In this document: piece by piece, positions 7,011 through 11,584 of the stretch
Layout of the letters: the number at the start of each line of letters is the position of its first letter
How positions within the stretch are numbered: the stretch's first letter is position 1
Source: JAGVSR01 sp046074825
Lineage (GTDB): Bacteria; Pseudomonadota; Alphaproteobacteria; Rhizobiales; Hyphomicrobiaceae
DNA length: 11,584 nt
NCBI GenBank assembly: GCA_046074825.1
Contig: JBJTOZ010000166.1
Span: 1-11,584, forward strand
Direction: 5' to 3'
Translations under genes and position numbers: made by a program
The notes under the pieces: generated by a model
Database searches by the model: none
Seen by the model: only the letters and a program-made list of their open reading frames with translations
Told to the model about the DNA's origin: nothing

Positions 7011-8321
7011 TTAAGATCTTTTATTACGCATCTTCTTCCAGTGATCTAATCTTTTTTGTATCTCAACTTCGAACCCTCTCTTGGTTGGTTCATAGTAGTC
7101 CGGACGCTGTTTTATTTTTTCAGGAAAATAATTCTGACCAGAAAATGCTTCTGAAGTATCGTGGTCGTATATATAACCATCTCCATAACCTTGCTGCTCC
7201 ATTACTGTATTAGGAGCATTGAGGATAATATTTGGAGGAACTAGAGATCCATATTCTTTAGCATCGCTTACAGCTTTTTTATAAGCTTTGTAATTGGCAT
7301 TAGATTTAGGCGCTGTTGCTAAATAAATAACTGCTTCAGCTAGAGCTAATTCACCCTCCGGAGTTCCTAAAAATTCATAGGCATCCTTTGCAGCGATAGT
7401 AATAATCATAGCTTGCGGATCGGCTAACCCAATGTCCTCCACAGACATGCGAACCAAACGACGTGCTATAAAAACAGGATCCTCTCCTCCGATAAGCATT
7501 CTTGCGAACCAATAAAGAGCTGCGTCAGGATCTGAACCCCGTACTGATTTATGCAATGCAGAAATTAGATTATAATGAGAATCTTTATTTTTATCGTAAA
7601 GTGGGGCTCTTTTTTGGAGTATTTCTGCTAAATTCTCTCTTGAGAGAACTTGTGTACCCCTAGGAAAGGAAACAAAAATTTCCTCTGCTAGATTTAAGAG
7701 AGCACGCCCATCCCCATCTGACATTTCAATAATTGCACTTCGCGCATCATCATCAAGTGGTAATTTTTGACTAGTTTCAATTTCTGCTCGAGATAAAAGT
7801 TGCTCGAGAGCCTCTGAATCCAACCTTTTTAATGTGATAAGGTTTGATCGGGAAAGAAGCGCACTGTTAAGTTCAAAGGAGGGATTTTCGGTTGTGGCAC
7901 CAATCAATGTAATTGTACCATCCTCCATATAGGGTAAAAAGCTATCCTGCTGCGCACGATTAAAACGATGAATTTCATCTATAAAAAGGAGGGTGCCTTT
8001 ACCTTCTTCACGCCTAAAACGGGCTTGTTCAAAAACCTTACGAAGATCATTAACGCCAGCAAATATTGCTGATAACTGTTCAAAATAGAGATTTGTTTCG
8101 GAGGCTAAAAGGCGCGCAATCGTTGTTTTTCCAGATCCTGGAGGCCCCCAAAGAATGATACTTGGAATTTTTTTTGACTTTATAAAACGATGTAACTTCC
8201 CTTGCGGTCCAATGAGATGTCCTTGTCCAGCAACCTGTGACAAAGAAGTGGGGCGTAATTTATCAGCTAGGGGACGAGGTGCCTTCTCTTCAAGACCAGA
8301 AGCTTGAAATAAATTTGTCAT
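7011..8321 (-). CDS. rarA: Replication-associated AAA+ ATPase RarA (MgsA)
   Basis: RarA is a cytoplasmic AAA+ ATPase related to clamp-loader subunits. It acts at stalled replication forks and with recombination proteins. The 436-residue protein has the family's opening PLADKLRPTSLSQVAGQGHL (17-36), Walker A WGPPGSGKTT (58-67), Walker B LLFIDEIHRFN (111-121), sensor-1 GATTENPSFE (141-150) and a likely arginine finger in SALLSR (R158). The C-terminal MgsA-type tetramerisation region includes DPDAALYWFARML and RRLVRMSVEDIGLADPQA. The length is normal and the frame intact. The start is the ATG at 8321, 45 bases after the degP stop, so the two may share a transcript. The gap to crcB downstream is 180 bases and strongly AT-rich. 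Function is inferred from the family. Confidence 0.95.
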   Translation of the reverse strand: MTNLFQASGLEEKAPRPLADKLRPTSLSQVAGQGHLIGPQGKLHRFIKSKKIPSIILWGPPGSGKTTIARLLASETNLYFEQLSAIFAGVNDLRKVFEQARFRREEGKGTLLFIDEIHRFNRAQQDSFLPYMEDGTITLIGATTENPSFELNSALLSRSNLITLKRLDSEALEQLLSRAEIETSQKLPLDDDARSAIIEMSDGDGRALLNLAEEIFVSFPRGTQVLSRENLAEILQKRAPLYDKNKDSHYNLISALHKSVRGSDPDAALYWFARMLIGGEDPVFIARRLVRMSVEDIGLADPQAMIITIAAKDAYEFLGTPEGELALAEAVIYLATAPKSNANYKAYKKAVSDAKEYGSLVPPNIILNAPNTVMEQQGYGDGYIYDHDTSEAFSGQNYFPEKIKQRPDYYEPTKRGFEVEIQKRLDHWKKMRNKRS

Positions 8322-8366
8322 ATTATTTTATTGGTTGTGCTTGAGAGAATATTTTTTTAATAACAC

Positions 8367-9806
8367 TCACCCAGGTATTTGAAGCATAAAACTTTTATCA
8401 CCCCGACGAATACTGATATTCCAGATTCTTTGATGAACGGAGAGAACCTTTTTGAGATCGACAAGTGAGAATATCCGTTTAGAATTTATTTCAATAATGA
8501 TATCTCCTGTCTGAAATCCTAATCTATCTGCCAATGACCCCGACATAATAGATACGATGACAATACCCTCAACATCTTCAATTTCTAATTCTTCAGCCAG
8601 ACGAGGTATAATATTAGAAATTTTGGACCCTACCAAAGGATTGCGTCCATCCACTAGCCAAACATCATCCTTGCTTGGTTTAGGGGCCTCAACAAGAAGG
8701 AGACTTAAGCTCAGAGCTTGACCATTTCTTAAAATATCTACTTTAGAAGTATTACCTATCCCTCGAGTAGTAATTCTGTAATTTAGAGCACGCGGATCAG
8801 CTACATCAAATCCATCTATGCGAATTATTATATCCCCGGGCTGTATGCCTGCTTTTGCTGCAGGAGAATTATTATAAACACTACTTACAAATGCACCTGA
8901 CATTCGTTCAATACCTAATTGAGATGCAATCTCATGGGTAAGAGATTGCAAACGCGCTCCAATCCATGGCTTCTCTACTTTTCTACCACTAGCGGCACTT
9001 TCCACATAGAGCCGCACCAAATTGGAAGGTATCGCAAAACCTATTCCCTGAGACCCTCCTGATTGACTAAAAATCATTGTATTTATTCCCACAAGCTTTC
9101 CTGAAACATCTACAAGAGCACCTCCAGAATTTCCTGGATTAATAGCTGCATCTGTCTGAATAAAGAGTTGTGTATCTGATTTACTCATCTCCGTGCGCGC
9201 GAGAGCGGAGATAATACCATGCGTTACAGTTTGACCAACACCAAAAGGATTTCCAATTGCAAAAACAATATCTCCGACTTCTAATTTGTCACTATCCTCA
9301 AACTCAATACTCGGAAAATTATCTTGACCACCCTGAATTTTTAAAATTGTGATATCTGTTTTATCATCTTGTAGTATAACTTTGGCGTCAAATTCTCGTT
9401 TATCAGAGAGAGCAATTCTAATCTCTATATCGCCTCGACCTTGTAATACATGGGTATTCGTAACTATCGTTCCGTCTTTAGAAACAATAACACCTGAACC
9501 AAGGGAACTTTGTACACGCTCAGAAGGGCGGCCTAAATACTCTTCAAAGAAATGTCGAAAAAAAGGATCGCTCTCAAAGGGTGAGGCAAAATTTTTGACC
9601 CTCCTGCGCACATAAACATTTACAACAGCAGGAGATGCTTTTCTTACAATCGATGCATAAGAGGAATTATTTGTCTTAAGAGTGGTATCCCGCTCTAAAG
9701 ATTGGGATACTGAAGAAACTGAAGAACAGATATTTATAAAGCATAGATAAAAAAGGAATTGTAAGTAAGAAATTTTAAAAACTCGTTCTTTGAGATACAA
9801 TCTCAT
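8367..9806 (-). CDS. DegP/DegQ-type periplasmic serine protease (HtrA family)
   Basis: HtrA proteases degrade or refold damaged envelope proteins in the periplasm. From the ATG at 9806 the product has 479 residues. A basic start (MRLYLKERVFK) and a hydrophobic stretch (~12-28) form a signal peptide or anchor. No lipobox is seen. The trypsin-like domain carries the full catalytic triad: H119 in IVTNTHVLQG, D151 in KTDITILKI and S227 in NPGNSGGALV. Two PDZ domains follow, about 280-370 (GAFVSSVYNNSPAAKAGIQP, GDIIIRIDG) and 385-475 (GIVIVSIMSGSLADRLGFQT, GDIIIEINS). This arrangement fits DegP, DegQ or the alphaproteobacterial 'Do' proteases and I cannot choose among them. An in-frame TTG at 9818 would add four residues; the ATG is preferred. 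The gene follows rplQ and precedes rarA by 45 bases. It appears intact. Confidence 0.92.
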   Translation of the reverse strand: MRLYLKERVFKISYLQFLFYLCFINICSSVSSVSQSLERDTTLKTNNSSYASIVRKASPAVVNVYVRRRVKNFASPFESDPFFRHFFEEYLGRPSERVQSSLGSGVIVSKDGTIVTNTHVLQGRGDIEIRIALSDKREFDAKVILQDDKTDITILKIQGGQDNFPSIEFEDSDKLEVGDIVFAIGNPFGVGQTVTHGIISALARTEMSKSDTQLFIQTDAAINPGNSGGALVDVSGKLVGINTMIFSQSGGSQGIGFAIPSNLVRLYVESAASGRKVEKPWIGARLQSLTHEIASQLGIERMSGAFVSSVYNNSPAAKAGIQPGDIIIRIDGFDVADPRALNYRITTRGIGNTSKVDILRNGQALSLSLLLVEAPKPSKDDVWLVDGRNPLVGSKISNIIPRLAEELEIEDVEGIVIVSIMSGSLADRLGFQTGDIIIEINSKRIFSLVDLKKVLSVHQRIWNISIRRGDKSFMLQIPG

Positions 9807-9821
9807 AATTAAGGCCAAGCA

Positions 9822-9850
9822 TCTATATGCAAAATTGTTACTTCTACCAA
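9822..9850 (-). promoter_or_regulatory. Candidate promoter for degP-type gene
   Basis: On the minus strand TTGGTA (9850-9845) and TATAGA (9827-9822) are separated by 17 bases; each matches the sigma-70 consensus at four of six positions. Transcription would begin around 9815, leaving a leader of only about 9 bases before the ATG at 9806 and excluding the TTG start at 9818. No heat-shock promoter pattern was recognised. Evidence is weak. Confidence 0.25.
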
Positions 9851-9919
9851 AGTACTTGGAAGTTTTTTATGTTGCTATCATGAAGTATAAAACAATTTAC
9901 TTCAAATATACTAGGGATC

Positions 9920-9954
9920 TGTAAATCTAAGAAACCAGAGAATAACGATTTACA
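9920..9954 (-). terminator. Inverted repeat after rplQ, possible operon terminator
   Basis: TGTAAATC (9920-9927) and GATTTACA (9947-9954) form a perfect 8-base inverted repeat with a 19-base loop. It begins 12 bases past the rplQ TAG stop on the minus strand, where the end of the rpoA-rplQ operon would be expected. It is not a classic terminator: the stem has only two G-C pairs, the loop is long and no T-run follows. A protein-binding site or chance repeat is equally possible. Confidence 0.25.
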
Positions 9955-9966
9955 AGGGAAGTTCCT

Positions 9967-10401
9967 CTAGGATTTATCTTCCTCAGCCTTCGCTTCTACC
10001 TCAGCCGCATGCTTCTTTTTATCTTCGGCACCTTTAACAGAAACATCTCTATCTAGGAGTTCAATCACAGCTCGAGGAGCGCTATCCCCATACCTATATC
10101 CTGCTTTAACAACGCGAGTATAACCACCCGATCTTGTTTTGTAGCGAGGGCCAAGAATATCAAAAAGTTTTTTGACCATCCCTTCATCGCGAATTCTAGA
10201 AACTGCTAGGCGTCTTGAATTTAGATCCCCTCTTTTTGCAAGAGTGATATATTTATCTATAATTCGCTTTAAATCTTTTGCTTTTGGAAGTGTCGTAACA
10301 ATTTGTTCATGACGAATAAGTGAGGCGACCATGTTTGCCAACATAGCTTGTCTATGACCACTATCACGATTGAACCGACGTCCTAAATTTCCATGTTTCA
10401 T
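9967..10401 (-). CDS. rplQ: 50S ribosomal protein L17
   Basis: L17 is a bacterial large-subunit ribosomal protein near the exit-tunnel rim. The 144-residue product begins MKHGNLGRRFNRDSGHRQAM, followed by LANMVASLIRHEQIVTTLPK and KAKDLKRIIDKYITLAKRGD, all strongly conserved. The globular L17 domain ends near residue 120 with PRAVIELLDRD. A charged tail rich in Lys, Glu and Ala (~121-144) extends it, as in many alphaproteobacterial L17 proteins. The ATG at 10401 is the canonical start; the ribosome binding site (AAGAAAG) is weak. The gene follows rpoA by 101 bases, the standard end of the alpha operon. Confidence 0.97.
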   Translation of the reverse strand: MKHGNLGRRFNRDSGHRQAMLANMVASLIRHEQIVTTLPKAKDLKRIIDKYITLAKRGDLNSRRLAVSRIRDEGMVKKLFDILGPRYKTRSGGYTRVVKAGYRYGDSAPRAVIELLDRDVSVKGAEDKKKHAAEVEAKAEEDKS

Positions 10402-10502
10402 AATTTAGTAACTTTCTTAAACCTTAGAAGAACATGCGCTCTTTTATTTTATAGGTAAAATATACCCCTATTTAATGAAATTACCTCTGAATTGGTTTTA
10501 GA

Positions 10503-11531
10503 TTAATATTGATCCTCAAAACGTTTTGCTAGTTCTTCAATATTTTCAGGAGGCCAGTTTGGTACTTCCATCCCGAGGTGAAGACCCATCGTGGCAAGCA
10601 CTTCCTTGATCTCATTTAAAGACTTGCGACCAAAGTTGGGAGTGCGCAGCATCTCGGCTTCTGTTTTTTGGATAAGGTCGCCAATATAGACTATATTATC
10701 GTTTTTAAGACAATTTGCAGAACGCACAGAAAGTTCTAATTCATCAACTTTCTTGAGAAGTGCTGCGTTAAATGCAAGCTCTGGATGTCTAGCCTCATCT
10801 TGTGGCTTTTTAGGCTCTTCAAAGTTAATAAATACGGCAAGTTGATCTTGTAAAATACGCGCTGCCAGAGCAACTGCATCTTCTGCTCGAACAGAACCAT
10901 CAGTTTCAACAGTTAGAGTAAGTTTATCATAGTCAAGTATTTGTCCTTCACGAGTATTCTCAACTTTATAGGAAACTTTTTTAACAGGAGTATAAATGCT
11001 ATCTATTGCAATTAATCCTATTGGTGCATCATCTGGACGATTGCGCTCAGCAGGTACGTATCCTTTACCGATATCAGCCTGAAATTCCATTCGTATAGAT
11101 GCTCCCTGATCAAGATGACATATGACATGTTCAGGATTGAGAATTTCTATTTCTGATGAAACCTCAATATCGCCTGCACGAACAGCACCCGGACCTTCCT
11201 TTTTAAGCATAATTCTTTTCATCCCATCAGAATGAAGACGTAAAGCAATTTCTTTGATATTGAGAATTATGTCGGTAACATCCTCTCGCACACCTGGAAC
11301 TGAAGAGAACTCGTGCAACACACCATCAATTTGAACTGTTTTAATTGCTGCTCCCTGAAGAGAAGATAAAAGAACTCGACGTAAGGCATTACCAAGTGTC
11401 ATGCCAAAACCACGCTCAAGCGGCTCTGCCACGACAGTCGCATACCGTGAGGGATCACGACTGGCAGCAACATCAAGCTTTGAAGGTTTAATTAAATCTT
11501 GCCAATTTTTTTGTAAAACGCTGAGTGACAC
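10503..11531 (-). CDS. rpoA: DNA-directed RNA polymerase alpha subunit
   Basis: RpoA dimerises to start RNA polymerase assembly and contacts promoter UP elements and activators. The protein has 342 residues. The N-terminal assembly domain (~1-240) shows EPLERGFGMTLGNALRRVLL (36-55) and LHEFSSVPGVREDV (72-85). A short linker (~238-255) follows. The C-terminal DNA-binding domain (~258-325) has ELSVRSANCLKNDNI (266-280), where R270 matches E. coli R265, and LRTPNFGRKSLNEIKE (295-310). The start is GTG at 11531, because no ATG occurs before conserved sequence; GAGAG lies about 10 bases upstream. The same frame stays open to the window edge, so a start beyond the edge cannot be formally excluded, but GTG gives a normal N-terminus. 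rpsK is expected just upstream; no rpsK end could be identified in the last 53 bases. Confidence 0.97.
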   Translation of the reverse strand: MSLSVLQKNWQDLIKPSKLDVAASRDPSRYATVVAEPLERGFGMTLGNALRRVLLSSLQGAAIKTVQIDGVLHEFSSVPGVREDVTDIILNIKEIALRLHSDGMKRIMLKKEGPGAVRAGDIEVSSEIEILNPEHVICHLDQGASIRMEFQADIGKGYVPAERNRPDDAPIGLIAIDSIYTPVKKVSYKVENTREGQILDYDKLTLTVETDGSVRAEDAVALAARILQDQLAVFINFEEPKKPQDEARHPELAFNAALLKKVDELELSVRSANCLKNDNIVYIGDLIQKTEAEMLRTPNFGRKSLNEIKEVLATMGLHLGMEVPNWPPENIEELAKRFEDQY

Positions 11532-11584
11532 TGTTTTATACTCTCTTTTAAGTCTTAAAAATACTATACTTCTGCGTGGTAAAT

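Noticed and set aside
11532..11584. Tail of rpsK upstream of rpoA
   Set aside because: The minus-strand bases read PRRSIV in the rpoA frame, faintly like the basic end of S11, but with no stop in that frame. The TAG in another frame would need a one-base indel to give PRRV-stop. Too little sequence to call.

Overview
Most of this window, from about position 434 to the right end, is AT-rich, tightly packed chromosomal DNA from an alphaproteobacterium. The gene set is ordinary housekeeping: rpoA, rplQ, a DegP/DegQ protease, rarA, crcB, an RluC-type pseudouridine synthase, an ATP12-family chaperone, pccB, panC and putA. Apart from panC, all lie on the minus strand. The stretch rpoA-rplQ-degP-rarA-crcB-rluC-atp12 is a familiar alphaproteobacterial neighbourhood, and ATP12 chaperones are typical of Alphaproteobacteria and mitochondria. 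The low GC suggests a reduced or streamlined lineage. I cannot name the order from the sequence alone.

The first ~430 bases are different. They are visibly GC-rich (roughly two thirds G+C by eye) and hold two gene fragments that do not belong to the rest: the 5' part of an MBL-fold, ligase-associated DNA exonuclease (minus strand, running off the left edge) and, upstream of it, the 3' end of a c-type cytochrome. The putA reading frame stops looking like PutA at about 434, and a cytochrome frame begins within a few bases, out of phase. The composition step, the mid-gene break in two genes and the lack of any mobile-element sequence at the join make a chimeric contig (assembly or library artefact) the most likely explanation. 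A real recombination is possible.

Layout: 1-193 exonuclease fragment (-); 253-429 cytochrome fragment (-); ~430-434 junction; 434-1918 putA, 3' truncated (-); 1919-2095 divergent intergenic region; 2096-2947 panC (+); 3000-4532 pccB (-); 4660-5367 atp12 (-); 5461-6441 rluC-type (-); 6438-6830 crcB (-); 7011-8321 rarA (-); 8367-9806 degP/degQ-type (-); 9967-10401 rplQ (-); 10503-11531 rpoA (-). All gaps in the AT-rich part are under 200 bases and no RNA gene was recognised in them.

The genes cover transcription and translation (rpoA, rplQ, rluC-type), envelope protein quality control (degP), replication-fork maintenance (rarA), fluoride export (crcB), F1-ATPase assembly (atp12), propionyl-CoA metabolism (pccB), pantothenate synthesis (panC) and proline catabolism (putA). 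I found no undescribed system here. The junction near 430 is the observation that most needs checking, because it affects any reading of putA.
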